A DNA stretch of 64,000 bases. Source: Isoetes taiwanensis. Lineage: Eukaryota; Streptophyta; Lycopodiopsida; Isoetales; Isoetaceae. The position numbers and the translations under genes are program-made. Of the stretch, positions 43,850-56,336 are shown one piece after another. Location of the stretch: the NCBI GenBank assembly GCA_021234155.1, contig JAJEKV010000063.1, positions 5,742,055-5,806,054 of the forward strand, read 5' to 3'. The notes under the pieces were generated by a model. The model worked only from the letters and a program-made list of their open reading frames with translations. It was not told where the DNA came from and searched no databases. Position 1 is the stretch's first letter. Every line of letters starts with the position of its first letter.

Positions 43850-44499
43850 TAAGGAGCAAGCCAAAGCGATGAAGAGATTCAAGCACCCTTCATTCAAGTT
43901 ATTAGAGATCCATTCAGTATGCCCATTTCTGCCGCTAACCCTATTCATAACAGCGACCAAAAGTGAGCTTACATAATTACCAATGGCCACAGAGACCATG
44001 GCAAAGGTGCTTACAAGCCCTCAAACTCTCTCAGGTACTTGATCATAGAGAAATTATGTCTGTGCTACATAAGTAAATACCTTTGCCACTCCTACAATGG
44101 AATATTGAGGCACTTGCCAAGATATGCTTATGGGTACTTTCGCATATTCATGATGAACTACGCCATGATTTTTTACAATCTATAGTCTTTTATATCCACG
44201 GTGGCTCCTGCAGCTATGGAACCTAATATGAGCACAAGTCCAATTCCCATCCTTTGCAGCATTGCTATACCTTTCTCGAGCCCGGTCAATCTGCGCATGA
44301 TTCGAACAAACTGGGTTTTATACACAATTGTGGCAACAATGAAGGCTATGGTGTAGAATGTGAAGAGAGATGCAGGTGAGATGTCTATTGATCCCATTTT
44401 AGTGTCCATGTAAGAACAAAAAGCTAGTTTTTGGACTGCAGGGCAGAGCGAAAATTGATGCAAATGAATTCTTAAGGTAGAATATTTTCCCGGCTTCAC
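43850..44499 (-). pseudogene. NPF transporter C-terminal pseudogene, copy B
   Basis: The first 108 codons (44173-44499) are identical in protein to copy A (DISPASL, RRLTGLEKG, LQRMGIGL). The continuation towards 43850 carries the WQVPQYSIVG and AIGNYV parts with the same in-frame stop. A short insertion near 44145 separates the two parts relative to A. Confidence 0.8.
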
Positions 44500-44615
44500 T
44501 CAAGAGACAGAGATGTGCTAGAGAACCCAAATTATAAGAGCCATGGAAAGCTCTACTTTCTTTTGCAAAGAAGTGGAATTGGTTTGTTGCCAGTTGTTTT
44601 TTTGTATAGAAGGAA

Positions 44616-44756
44616 AAATTGTTGAAAATTTTGTTTTGGTGTGTTATGGGATTTGTACTATATCTAACAGTTTATATATTATTCATTTTATTTTTTCCCG
44701 TAACAAAAAGACATCATCTCCTATAACACACCAAAACAAAAATAATTCTACAATAT
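44616..44756. mobile_element. Small foldback MITE, copy B
   Basis: Counterpart of 3692-3832, with arms at about 44617-44654 and 44718-44754 and the same AT-rich loop. Confidence 0.65.
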
Positions 44757-44901
44757 CTTTTACACAACTTAATGAAACAATATTTTCCATACACATTATT
44801 TGGGATTACACAATACTTGAGATTGGAGTAAGTTCAAACCTTATAAGTGGAGTGTTTTTGGCATAGCATTTGCAATATATGAGACAAGCATGAGTATTTT
44901 T

Positions 44902-45168
44902 TGTGATAAAATGGACATGAGCATTGTATTTTATGTATATATGAATGAATGGATGATGGAAGCAATAATGTGTTAGTCACCATCTTCGTTTAACACAAGT
45001 AACAAATGTGGATACTAAGGTTCGACAATTGTTTGTGATAAAATGGAATTGAGCAAGCATTGTATTTTACTTATATATTTCTTGATAATATAAGCAATGA
45101 ACATCATGTATTATTCACCATCTTCATTTAACACAATTAACAAATGTAGGTACTAAGGTTCGAAATTG
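44902..45168. repeat. 131-bp tandem duplication, copy B
   Basis: Counterpart of 3979-4246, with the second unit starting at 45034. Confidence 0.8.
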
Positions 45169-45514
45169 TTTCACCTATGCTTTCATCAGTGGTTTTTTTT
45201 ATAGGTGGCTTAGGAGGCATAAGCAAGAGCCCCAATGAGTCTAACCAAGCATGTATTGTATATGTTTTATAGATCCCCTAGATCAAATTCAATTCTCCCT
45301 ACTTAAAAACACAAGGGAAGTCTCTTATCCATTCTCTTTCCCACTTCCACATCAATTGAAGAAAATACCCCTCACATCTTCACACTTTGATCTATCTACA
45401 CACAAGGCAAATATATATATTTTGTTCCATTTACCGAAATCCATTTTGCCATTTCATTCTACGCGTCCCCAAATAATGCCTGCCATCATTCGGCACATGT
45501 TCCTAGTCATTAAT

Positions 45515-45597
45515 GCAAAGGTTTTTAAAGACAAAGGCTTTTTAATCCTAGTAACAATTGTAATAGCGCATCGCATGGGTTCCATGACCTATTGGAT
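45515..45597 (+). mobile_element. Old LINE 3'-end remnant, copy B
   Basis: Counterpart of 4591-4675. Confidence 0.7.
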
Positions 45598-46040
45598 GTA
45601 AACACATGCCCAATTAAAAACAAGTGAAGGTCGTTGGCTAGCACAGTTGCAGTGTAGATAAGGAATATCATAAAATTATGGTTGGTCGTTATTGATCTCA
45701 TAAATATCTGATGTTGATATAAATCATAGTTACGAAACGTGACCATTCCAGCCGTGTCTTCACGACCGCGCTTTGCTGACAAAGAATTTGTCAATATGGT
45801 AGCCCCATGGTATTTGAGTCAATGCGGGCAACGACCCAGTTTCTACCATGTCACCCATTGTCTACCGTGTTCTACACTCACGAGATCACTCCATTTTCGG
45901 TGAACATTGGCAATAAACAAAAAAATTAGAGCACTCTGGGTTAACAAAAATTTTGTTCCCCACACTTTTTTTAGCATTTTTATTTTTAGTGTATTTTTTA
46001 AGGGTGCTTTCTTCTGCCTCTCAAATAGATTTACAAATGA

Positions 46041-46980
46041 AAAAAGAAAAGCTAATTAGCATGCACACCTAAGCAATCCAACTGCAACAACAAATCTTTT
46101 CGCGGTTTGCTTTCGATGGAAAACCTTTGATTGATGGTAGATGGCGCCAAGATCCTCACGGAGGAATTTTTGGACAATGGCGGTTTTGCCAGCCTGCATT
46201 AGTTAGCGTTATTGGGGTGGATCTTGTTGCTGTTGATTAGCACGAGACGTAGTTACGTCTTAATCTGGCCGTTGATTGTGGGGGGTAGCTATGGAACCAT
46301 GCGGTGTCGTTGTCTTGCACCTTGTCTCGAAAGTACCATGTCCTCCCTTGGTTTTCAAGGGTACCATAAAACCACTTGCCTTTTTTTCGGACCTTGGCTA
46401 TCGCACTATAGTATAGTCTACTCTTCTTCCCTTCCATTAGGTCTTTGTTGCCCTCTTTTAATTTCTTCTAAGTCGCTTTTAGAAAAATGCATGTTGGGCT
46501 ACTTGAAACTGTTTGAATCGGTGGAATATTAAGATTGGGCTGCAGTTTCGTGTTGTGTTTTTAGTGATTATTTCATGTTCTCCTAGTTAGTTATTGAATC
46601 CAATGTAAGGCATTCGGTAGGTTTAACGTGAAGTAAAAATTGAGTAAATCGACTCGAATATTGATCGAAGAATGCAAAGATTCCTCGATGGGGCTCCATA
46701 TCATGTGGCAAAATGATGTTCCCTCTGTATTTTTTCTTGGCTCCGCTTTACGCACAATTTGGGGTATCGTTTCTTAGATTTTAGGATATCAAGACCTTTA
46801 ATACTTTGGCTCATCATTTCCCATGGATATGAGATCGGGTCTTCACCGCATCATCCTTCATGAAACCCATTTCTTCCATCTTGTTCTTGTTTATGGGCAA
46901 CCCGCGGTCGTAGCAACATTTGTTTACAAACATTGTGCAATACCACAATATAAACTAATACTCGATTTACAAATGAAAAG
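46041..46980. repeat. Unclassified 1.25-kb repeat, copy B1 (continues 48724-48998)
   Basis: Counterpart of 5119-6378, split by the LINE at 46981-48723. The 46540-46900 part shows many CTG/CAG-centred differences from the three other copies, for example AAATCGACTCGAATA here against AAATCTGACTCTGAATA at 5741. Its right end lacks about 70 bases present in A, joined at a shared GCA. Confidence 0.8.
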
Positions 46981-48723
46981 AATAGAATAGATAGATAGAT
47001 AGCGGTTTAACGATCCACGCCACTAGGCAAAGATCCAACGAGAATAAATCGCCTATGGGACCCAAGTACAAAGAGAGAGCAGCAGGTATTACTACGAGGA
47101 TTAAAAACCCCGCCCCGAAGGGTTTTCGGGAAAAACCTTTAGTAGCAATAAGGATGCCGACATACTTGCCTGATTATATACATAATCACAAGCATACTGT
47201 TGAGGTTAATGTCGGACGGGGGCATAACCGAGTCCCGCGTATCCATTACCTCCTGAGGTAACTGATCCCAACAAGCCTCTGAGAGGCCGTGCTTTCGATA
47301 GCTCATGCGAGGCCCGATGGGGCACAACTAACATACCGAGCGGATATGCTCGTACCAGACAGCCTGGAGGCGTGACTTTCATCCTCAATGGTGCCACTGT
47401 TGACAAGCCCGGCGGGACTCTGTCCTCGCGGCTCCCGAATCCATCTCCCCCTGTCAATGCGAGGTGGTGTGCACTGTCGCGAATGGAATGGAAATCACCT
47501 GCGCAGCTTTTTCATGGGTAGATGGGTCGCGCGGAGTAGTGGTGTGGCCCCTAAGTGAGCATGGGATTAACCACCTTTGTCGATAATTTTGCCTTGACAT
47601 GACGCTGAAGGGCCTCTGCATCCCAAAGCTTGGCCATGAAGCAAGCATCCATCTTGCTTCAAAGGCGGTAGCGTTCCTTGGTGTATGCCGGGTCCACATC
47701 GTGTGCACACGCACATTCCATAGCGAACCAACTGGGCTTGCTTGTCTTTCAATGGCTTTGAGTGTTTGCGGGCCCTCGCGCTTTGCCAAAGTAAGGTTGG
47801 GCAGCGGGCTTCATCCATAGCCACCACCTTACGGAAGTAAATGCCAATGTGACGTTCGGGGCAGCCCTCTGTAATGGAAGGAAGCCCGTCTCTTGGAGCA
47901 AGATCTCGATATGGGACCGTGGATTTCACTCCGAAGGCTGCGGCCAAGAAAGCCTTACATGCACCGCTCTAGATCGTTCCAAGTGGTGAGGGATATATCA
48001 GCCCCCACTTCTACCCCATAGAGAGGACCCGGTTCAACCAAGGCCACGAACAAGTGCCTGGTGACCCCATGCATCTGACTACGCCTTTGTATTTGTTGTT
48101 TTGCATTGCATACGAGGGCTTTCCAGGCTGCGGATGACCCGTAGCCCGATGGATGCATCCCGTGTGTAGTAGAAAACTCAGCGCCCAAATACTTATAAGA
48201 TCGGAGCCACCTCCACTACCACGCCCTGGTAAGTGAATGAGGGAAGACGTGGGTCGGGATGATGGGATGATGGGACCAGCACACCTTGCCTTGGCCAAGT
48301 TAACTCTCATGTCGCTGAATTGGGCGAAAGTGTCCAAAGCATCCGGTGGCGTTGCATGTCCTTCAGGGGTATATGTCGGAAAGGTCAACATCATCGGCAT
48401 ATATGAGTTGCCGGATTATGTGGTGCATCAACTTTGGCCTCCCGGTGCTCAGCTAGCCATTCTTCTAGGCTGGTCAATGTACAAGCCGCCGGGGATAGAG
48501 GCGTGGGCCCCTGGGCGCACCCCAATGCTACTAACAACGGGCCCCCAGAGCGATTGAGAACTAATCGAGCAAGCTTTCGTATAGATGCGTATATAGCATT
48601 ACGCAAGTCGGCCGGGGGTTCCTACTGTCTCAATTCGTCCCACAACTTATCCCGGAGCCACCGTGTCAAAAAGCCTGCGAAATCCACAAAGCACAAGATT
48701 GGATTCTGGCGTCGATTCCGGCT
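46981..48723 (-). mobile_element. LINE retrotransposon, minus strand, 5'-truncated, copy B only
   Basis: Host sequence AAATGAAAAAGAGAGCTC, uninterrupted at 6067-6090, is split here between AAATGAAAAG and AAGAGAGCTC. The plus-strand left end AATAGAATAGATAGATAGATAG is the complement of a TTCTA/TATC tail. Its 3' untranslated part matches that of the LINE at 6379-9748 (AAAGGTTTTTCCC...GGGTTTTTAATCCT), so both are one family. The body is clearly more GC-rich than the host DNA. It starts within the RT domain. Confidence 0.85.
47140..48710 (-). pseudogene. LINE RT C-terminal half and tail (broken)
   Basis: Minus-strand frames give GPTPLSP with TLTSLEEWLAEHREAK (about 48430-48500, RT motif around QGCPLSP..LEEWL), ALDTFAQFSDMRVNLAKAR (about 48290), and GAEFSTTHGMHPSGYGSSAAWKAL (48110-48190, the YLGVEF motif region). 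These are followed by HLFVALVEPGPLYGVEVGADIS and a long C-terminal part to about 47140. Order and wording parallel the LINE in copy A. Many frameshifts break it. The catalytic YADD is only faintly visible (MPMMLTFPTY in a shifted frame). Confidence 0.7.
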
Positions 48724-49424
48724 AAGAGAGCTCATTACACCGCAATGCAAAAAGATGCTATAACTATAAAGGTGCACTATAAATTCCAAAAGCACAACCC
48801 ATACTTGTTGGAAACAATTCCATATATACCCCTTGAGTTTGCAAATATTCCAAATATACCTCACAACATAATAAGCAATAATACCTGAAGTCCTAAAAAT
48901 ACAGCTACTACATTTGACGTTGTGCTATCAAATGATGCCTAAAACAAAGAAAGAACTAAGAATTACCTGTCTGAAGAGAGAATAAAGGATTTACGCACAT
49001 AGTAGCACAGTTTAAAATTCATCTATGTATTTGAGCAACACATATTATTCAACACAAGCTTTTTATCACAAATTGCAAAGAGTTACAACATTTTTAAATC
49101 AACACAAAATGGAGTTGAATGTTTTGCAGATATAAATACCTAAACATAGAGAGCCAGTAGAAGAAATCAAATCTTAAATAAAAAATGCAATTCTACTAAC
49201 AACCCAAATGAAACCTGGCAAACAAAGTGCATGACAACGTCAATTTGAGACATGGAAACTGGCAATTAAATAAAAAAAATTGTAAGGACCCATGAAGACT
49301 GCTCGAGTGGATCTTTGTATCGCGTTCCCAAGACACCGACATAAATGGCTAGAAGCGACTATTCAAAGCGTCTAGAGGGTTTTGTCCAGTTAGTTATGGA
49401 CATGCCAGTTAGGAACATTACATT

Positions 49425-49436
49425 TGGTATCAGAGC
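49425..49436 (+). other. Orphan retroelement PBS motif, copy B
   Basis: Same TGGTATCAGAGC motif as 10207-10218, with conserved flanks on both sides. Confidence 0.55.
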
Positions 49437-49890
49437 AGGGCTCGAGTTCGAGTCTCCATAGGGGCAAGTATGACTAGAATACTGTTGGATGGTAGGTCAT
49501 GACTTGGTCTTGGGCACCATGGAATGGTGTGATCTATGGTTTGTGATGTTTGAGGACGAGCATAGAGATTATAACGGACCCAAACAAACAACATAAAGGC
49601 TACTTTTAGTTTCTAGTCCATGCAATCCACGATACAACATGCATTTTTGTGAAAAAAACCCTTCAAGATGACTGTATCAGGCATGAGCTACAATCATAGT
49701 ATGAGATGCTATTGTCTGTGGAGGAATTAATCAGCTTCAGCAAGACGTGAATATATACAGTATGAAGCTAGAGAACAAGATCTTGTTGATGTTGATCATG
49801 TCCTGCAATCATTGCACTTGAGGAAAAGGGTCTAGCATGGAACAAGAAAGTATATTCTTATAGCAATATTCACATGTAAAGGCCCTTGAA

Positions 49891-50087
49891 ATGAATGCAA
49901 TCTAGGATTGTTGAAGGCCAGATCTGAAGGTATTCAAGACAATGAGGAGGGATGGATATATTGAGATCATGGGACACCATATATGTATTGTCAGTTTCAC
50001 ATACAAACATTTAAAGGAACTACTTGATAGTGGCGAGGCAGAAAGAAGGGTAGAAAGATATGTTGATTCCCTAAAAAAGCTCTTTTA
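49891..50087 (+). pseudogene. Copy 4 of the unrecognised ORF (broken)
   Basis: Counterpart of 10671-10870, with EIMGHH and EAERRVERYVDSLKKLF retained and an early stop. Confidence 0.5.
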
Positions 50088-50348
50088 AGATAAGACTCTA
50101 AACTAGCTATGACTATCGGCAGTTTCTGGATGTATGCATGAGCATGAATGAAACCAACCATGGAAACATGCATTATTGACTTGTGGACTTCCAAGATTAC
50201 TCATACTCATAGCTGAAAAAGGTTAATGAGTTGATTTTGAAAAAGGCAAGAGATACCTGCACATCTTTCCAACCTCCTTTTTCCCTTAATTGAATCAAGG
50301 AGTTCCCACAAATACTCACATATTATGAATTGATATTGCAAACACCAT

Positions 50349-52365
50349 GACGTGTTGGGAATTTGTTTGCATTGGATACAAACAGTGCAATAAGTCTTAA
50401 CATTGTATCATTGCCATCACTAAAATTATGGCATCAAAGGCTTTGTCATGCAAATAAGGTAAACATCAAACTGATGGAAAAAAGAAAAATTATTCAAATT
50501 GGAGCAGACAAGAATGACTCTTGGATATGCAGAGGTTGTATGCTAGGTAAATCAGTAAGGTTACCTTTAAAAAAAAACATCAAAAAAGAGCAAGAATTTT
50601 TGCGGTTGGTACATACTCTGAGTTGTGTGATCAATTAATGTAAGGAGTATGTCTGGGAAATGATATTTTATTACATTTATTGATGACTACAGTAGGAGAT
50701 AAAAATGTTACTTTCTGCGAAGCAAAGACCAAGCATACGATGCCTTCAAGTTTTTTAAGGATGAAGTGGAGAATGCTACAGGAAAAAAAATTAAATGTGT
50801 AAGATCAGATAGGGGTGGAGAATATCTTTCTGAAAGATTCAAACTGTTATGCTTAAAACATGGCATAAAAAGGCAACTTACAGTTAGTCACACTCCTCAG
50901 CAGAATGGGGTGGCAGAAAGGAAGAATCGTACGATTCTTAATGCAGTAAGGTCTATGCTTAAGTCTACAGGACTGCCAAACTATTTATGGGAAGAAGCTG
51001 CAAGAACTGCAGTGTCGTTCAGAACATGTTACCATCTGTAAGTATCGAAGGAAAAATCCTAGAATCTTTATGGTCTGACAAGGATATAAACTGTGATGCT
51101 TTAAGAGCATATGGCTGTCTTGCATATGCTCATATACCAACCGAGTTGACAAAAAGTTAGACAACGAACCACGGATAACATATTTAGTTGGATATGATGC
51201 TAATTCAAAGGGAGTATAGACTTTACGATCCTATGAGGAAGACTGTTATAGTCAGCAAGGATGTGGTATTTGATGAGACGATCTTGTATAAATTCAAATC
51301 CAGTGATGAAGAAAGAAAGGTCAATAAAATTGTGAACTTGCAAGGTGACGTGGATCAAATTATTGATGATGATGATGAAGAGAGTATAGAAAATGTGAAG
51401 CGGAATTACAAGCAAATAGACCGGTTTGAGCGGCCCGAACAATGGACCAGCAGATCAAGCGAGGTTTTAGCCGAGAATAATAATAAGATAGCTGATTCAA
51501 AGTTAGCCCCTACCGATAAACACGAATGACAAGAAGACTAAGAGGAAGCCGCGTACACAAGTAGAAGTGCTGAAGGAAGACACGAAAATAAATACAGAGA
51601 AGTATGGCAGAGATGTTGGAGGGAGAAGTCTCAGGCATAGACAAGAAGGATTCAAAGAATTGGAAGAAGATGTAAAGTGCGAAGTATTAATTGCTCTAGA
51701 TCTAGACACGCCTAATAATTATGATGAAGCAATTGTTGCTCCGGATGCAGACAAATGGATTGAAGCAATGAGAGATGAGATGAATTCCTTTCATAGGACA
51801 GACACCTATGAAGTTGCAGATAATGTGATATAAATCTGGGAAGAGCAATTGGTCGATTTTATAACAAAGCCATTTAATGAAGCAAAAATACACAAAGCAA
51901 AAAGCGAATCGAGCTACTTGCATTTTTATAACATGAAAGGGGGATGTTAAATATTCATGTTATAACAATGTTGTAAAGCCATTGGGTTGATTTAAACCAT
52001 AGAGGCTAGGTCGAAAATAGAATCCTCCGGATTATGAGAAGGCATTGTGTAGGTGGAAGAAGGTGGAATTGACAACATGACTGGTATGTAGTGAGAGAAA
52101 AAACTGACTTGTTTAAACCCGGGGAGGTGATGGCATTGGACGGATGAGTTACAGTGGAGAACAGCCAGGCCGGATTGCAAAGGGAAGAACCGGCAACCTT
52201 AAGGGTGCTACAGTAATCGATGCTTTAGTTTATTTTGAATCTAAATACCATTGGGTTATAGTCTTAAATAAACATATAGAGATTCCTACGTTCATTGCCT
52301 TGCTAGCATATTGGCTTTTGGAAGTATTGAAGTTACTCTTGTGTTCTATTGTCAATTAAGCTAAC
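50349..52365 (+). mobile_element. Copia-2, copy B, internally deleted
   Basis: GAG-pre-integrase (GNLFALDTNSAIS, LKLWHQRLCHANKVN) and integrase are better preserved than in A: the frame 50766-51041 has SDRGGEYLS and TPQQNGVAERKN without the stop. From about 51823 the RT and RNase H (A 12620-13275) are missing, joining EVAD to the EEQL tail. The 3' LTR starts at 51945 after the PPT (51936-51944). Confidence 0.88.
51945..52365 (+). repeat. Copia-2 3' LTR, copy B
   Basis: Nearly identical to 13401-13820. The right end is approximate. Confidence 0.7.
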
Positions 52366-52418
52366 AATGCCCACAAATCCACGTAAGCAAGGGTTTGCCC
52401 CCTAGGGGCAACCCAAAA

Positions 52419-53344
52419 AGAAAAGCTAATTAACATGCACACCTAAGCAATCCAACTGCAACAACAAATGTTTTGGGATTACTCGAAGGGCAAAGCTTTG
52501 ATTGATGGGCCGATAGATGGGTTTTTGTTTTGGACGGCCAAGATCCTCTCGGAGGAATTTTTGGACGATGGCAGTTTTGCCAACCTGCATTAGTTAGCAT
52601 TATTGGGGTGGATCTTGTTGCTGTCGATTAGCACGAGACGTAGTTACGTCCTAATCTGGCCGTTGATTGTGAGGGTTAGCTATGGAGCCATGCGGTGCCA
52701 TTGTCTTGCACCTTGTCTCATGTACCATGTCCTCCCTTGCTTTTCAAGGGTACCATAAACCCCCTTGTCTGTTTTTCCAGACCTTGAATATGGCGCTATA
52801 GTGTAGTCTACTCTTCTTCCCTTCTACTCAGTCTTTGTTGCCCTCTTTTAATTTCTTCTAAACTCGCCTTTAGAAAATGCATGTTGGGCTACTTGAAACT
52901 GATTGAATTGGTGGAATATTAAGATTGGGTTGCAGTTTCTGTGTGTGTTTTAGTCGATTATTTCATGTTCTCCTAATTGGATCCAACAGAAGCAAATTTG
53001 GTAGGTTTAACAAAAGGTAAAATTGGAGTAAATCCGACTCTGAATATTGCTCGAAGGATGCAGCATTCTGACGGGGCTCCATATCTGATGTTTTTTGTTA
53101 TTTTTTCTTGGCTCTACCTTCTGCACAATTTGAAATATGAGTTTCTTAGTTTTTTAGGATATCAAGATCCTTAATACTTTGGCTCTGCCGTTTCCCATGA
53201 TATAAGATCTGGATCTTCAGCTGCATCATCCTTCACGAAACCCCTTTCTTCCATATTGTTCTTGTTTATGGGCAACCCATAGTGCGTAGCAACATTTGTT
53301 TACAAACATTGTGCAATACCACAATATAAACTAATACTCGATTT
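52419..53344. repeat. Unclassified 1.25-kb repeat, copy B2 (continues 55036-55262)
   Basis: Counterpart of 13869-15128. It is interrupted at 53344/53345 by an inverted block; about 115 bases (A 14801-14913) are missing where it resumes at 55036. Confidence 0.8.
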
Positions 53345-53690
53345 AGTACCCATAAGCATATCTTGGCAAGTGCCTCAATATTCCATTGTAGGAGTGGCAA
53401 AGGTATTTACTTATGTAGCACAGACATAATTTCTCTATGATCAAGTACCTGAGAGAGCTCGAGGGCTTGTAAGCACCTTTGCCATGGTCTCTGTGGCCAT
53501 TGGTAATTATGAAAGCTCACTTTTGGTCGCTGTTATGAATAGGGTTAGGGGCAGAAATGGGCATACTGAATGGATCTCTAATAACTTGAATGAAGGGTGC
53601 TTGAATCTCTTCATCGCCTTGGCTTGCTCCTTTAACTTCGTAACACATTGATAACTCCCTTGCATAAATCCGTTTCTGAGGGCGTTAATA
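53345..53690 (+). pseudogene. NPF transporter C-terminal fragment in the inverted duplicate
   Basis: The plus-strand frame reads SISWQVPQYSIVGVAKVFT, a stop, YDQVPERARGLVSTFAMV, then GHTEWISNNLNEGCLNLF. It keeps the open frame over the last part (GHTEWISNNLNEG), where copy A has stops, and therefore shows the older state of the NPF C terminus. The stop after VAQT is present here too. The upstream half of the gene is missing. Confidence 0.75.
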
Positions 53691-55035
53691 AGTAGCTCGA
53701 ACTAGTGGATGTATATTGAGGCTCATTTACCATGCATCGAAAATGGCCATAAGCCCATGTGAAACCCTAAGCCCGTGCTTCCCTAAGCCCATGCTTCCAC
53801 AACCCTAAGCTTTTGCAGCCAAGAACCAAGAAGCCCCTTTCCCAATAACCAAGAGCATAGGAAGTGAGAGATGATGGCCCTGCTCTCATTTTTCCTGCAC
53901 TTCAGTCTCAACTTTTTTAGGGAAGGGGAAAAATCGGCGACAAACCAACGATTCGTTTTGTTTGAGAGCTTTTTACTTTTGGCAATGGTTAAAACACATA
54001 AAAATCTACTTTTGATTAAAACCTTTTATCGCTCATTCCTGGCCATTGATCACTCTAATATTCCTTCTATTATTCCTCATAGAGCATTCTCGACCATTCG
54101 TTGACTCCATGATGGGGTCAAACTCCCATTTCCACGTCACCATAAGATTTATAAACCATTGGCATGAGTCAACATACAGGTGAATCAGAAACAATGATGC
54201 AAAAAAGGGGACTTGAACCCCCTGCCAAAAGAGGCAGACCCAAGATCATATCGCATTACATAATATGCTTCAAAATATGTATAACACATATTTGTATATT
54301 CTTTTAAAACATGGACACAAATTCTATGCACTACATGACCATCTTCATATGTAAATTATTTAACCTTGACAGTAAACATTATACTTTATGTACATTCTCA
54401 AGTCTGGTGGTACTCCAGACTGGCAATCCATATAAAATCAACATTGCGATAATTTCCGTGTGATTAGTTCTTCTATGCAAGGTTCCCATCGAAAGGGAAG
54501 ACAGATCTCCCTAATCTGGACAGGTGATTTTCTTTGTTCTTAATTATCAATATACACGGAATATTCATGTGTTCTATACCCCTGTATTGATTTGCATACT
54601 GATATGCGAATGAAAGCAAGAACATCAAAGAGATATTCTCCAAAAAGAGAGGTCCCCTTAACTTCCCTAACCAGCAGAGACTTTAATCCAGCAGTTTCTT
54701 GCCATTTGATCTTGGATTGGTGATGGCAATGCAAGTAAGAAGACAAATCGATTATAAAAGGAAGGCCAAATCTTTATTAGTCATAACTCTAGCTTTCGCA
54801 ATTGTTGAGGATAATAACCTATGGCATTGATATATTGGCTCCGACGAATAGCCGTCATTTTAGGACGTTATGTAATAAGCTTTGACGTTTCTATGTCGTA
54901 CTAAGAAGTTAAGAACAGTAGCAAGAAGCATACAAGATGAATGACTTAAATCTTATGATTGGTGTAAAGAGTTTTACCCCTTTGCATAGGACAAGTTTCC
55001 AAAGGGACAAACCAGGTCCATTGGGCTGTTAAGCA
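53345..55035 (-). repeat. Inverted duplicate of foldback arm plus NPF pseudogene
   Basis: This block is the reverse complement of the segment equivalent to A 1545-3232. It matches the right arm (GGTACTCCAGACTGGCAATCC at 54407-54428) and not the left arm, so it is a copied right arm with its outer flank. It carries the NPF end (53345-53690), the outer GCTCATTCC motif, the palindrome (54101-54121) and the tRNA-like module. It is absent from copy A at 14800. Confidence 0.85.
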
Positions 55036-56069
55036 GGATCCATACCCCTTGAGTTTGCAAATATTCCAAATATACCTCACAACATAATAAGAATAATACC
55101 TGAAGTCCTAAAAATCCAGCTGCTGCCACATTTGACGTCCTGCTATTAGATGATGCCTAAAACAAAGAAAGAACTAAGAATTACTCGTCTGAAGAGAGAA
55201 TAAAGGATTTACGCATGTAGGAAAATGTGTATGGCTTAAAATTTACTATATTCTTTTCCCTCATTTCGTTGCGTATCTTGCACATAGTAGCACCGTTTTT
55301 TATTGTTTCTGCTATCTATGTTTGTAAGGGCAATAGTTCTATGTTTGTAAAAATTATACAAATTGCATTGATGTATTAATATATGTACAAGTAAAGTGCA
55401 GAACCCAAATCCCTCTTTGAAATGCAAAAATGATCCAATTTGGCTCAAAAAATGCAATTTCAAAAAAAAACTTGCATCTATTCACTTGTAGAATAGCGGG
55501 GATGGTGCTAAATTTTGCATCAAGGGAATTTTTGGAACAATTTTGATCTTTGATTCATTTCTGCATGATGTTCATCCTTTCTTCATTGCATGGTGACAGT
55601 TTCAATGACCAGTGCTTGCAAACGAATCAGATTCGTGTGCACGCAAAATGCGGTCTTTCTTCCATTACAGCAACTTTAGGATATTCTGACATTTGCAAAG
55701 TACATGTGCATTTTAACAAATACATGACAAAAGCATATTTAAGATACTAGGTACAAGTATCACTATACAAAACCTAGAATATAAATATCACTGTATATGA
55801 AGACCCCAAAACCCTAATATATAAACATCACCATATAAGAAAAAAAAAAAAACCCTAGAATAGAAGCATCGCAATAGAGCAAGCAAAACCCAAAACTATG
55901 AATATCTTTGAGCAATAATCCTTGAAATTCTTAAGGACCCTCCTATAATCTTGATAGAAACAAACTCAACAAACTAACCTTGGAGTGAGAAGGCATTCCA
56001 CATTGTTTCAGTCAATGCATTTGCCCATTATGACAAGTTTTTTCATGCTTTTGATCGTATTGGAGCTCA

Positions 56070-56336
56070 TTGAAAGGAATGCAGTCTAGTATTGTTGAAG
56101 GAAGGTCAGATTTGGAGGTATTCAAGACAAGGAGGAGGGATGAATATATTGAGATCATGGGACACCATATGTTTGTTATCAATTTCACATGTAAATATTT
56201 GAGGAAATTGCTTGACTCTGATGAGGCAGAAAGAAGGGTAGAAAGATATGTTGATCTCCTAAAAAAGCTCTTTAAAGATCAAGACCCAAAAATAGCTATG
56301 ACTATGAGCGTTTACGGATATGCGCGATGTCCATAA
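56070..56336 (+). CDS. Unrecognised 88-codon ORF, copy B
   Basis: Same protein as 15939-16205 except near the C terminus (VYGYARCP against SSFWMYACP), where the DNA differs around a former TTTCTGG. See 15939 for motifs; function unknown. Confidence 0.35.
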   Translation: MKGMQSSIVEGRSDLEVFKTRRRDEYIEIMGHHMFVINFTCKYLRKLLDSDEAERRVERYVDLLKKLFKDQDPKIAMTMSVYGYARCP

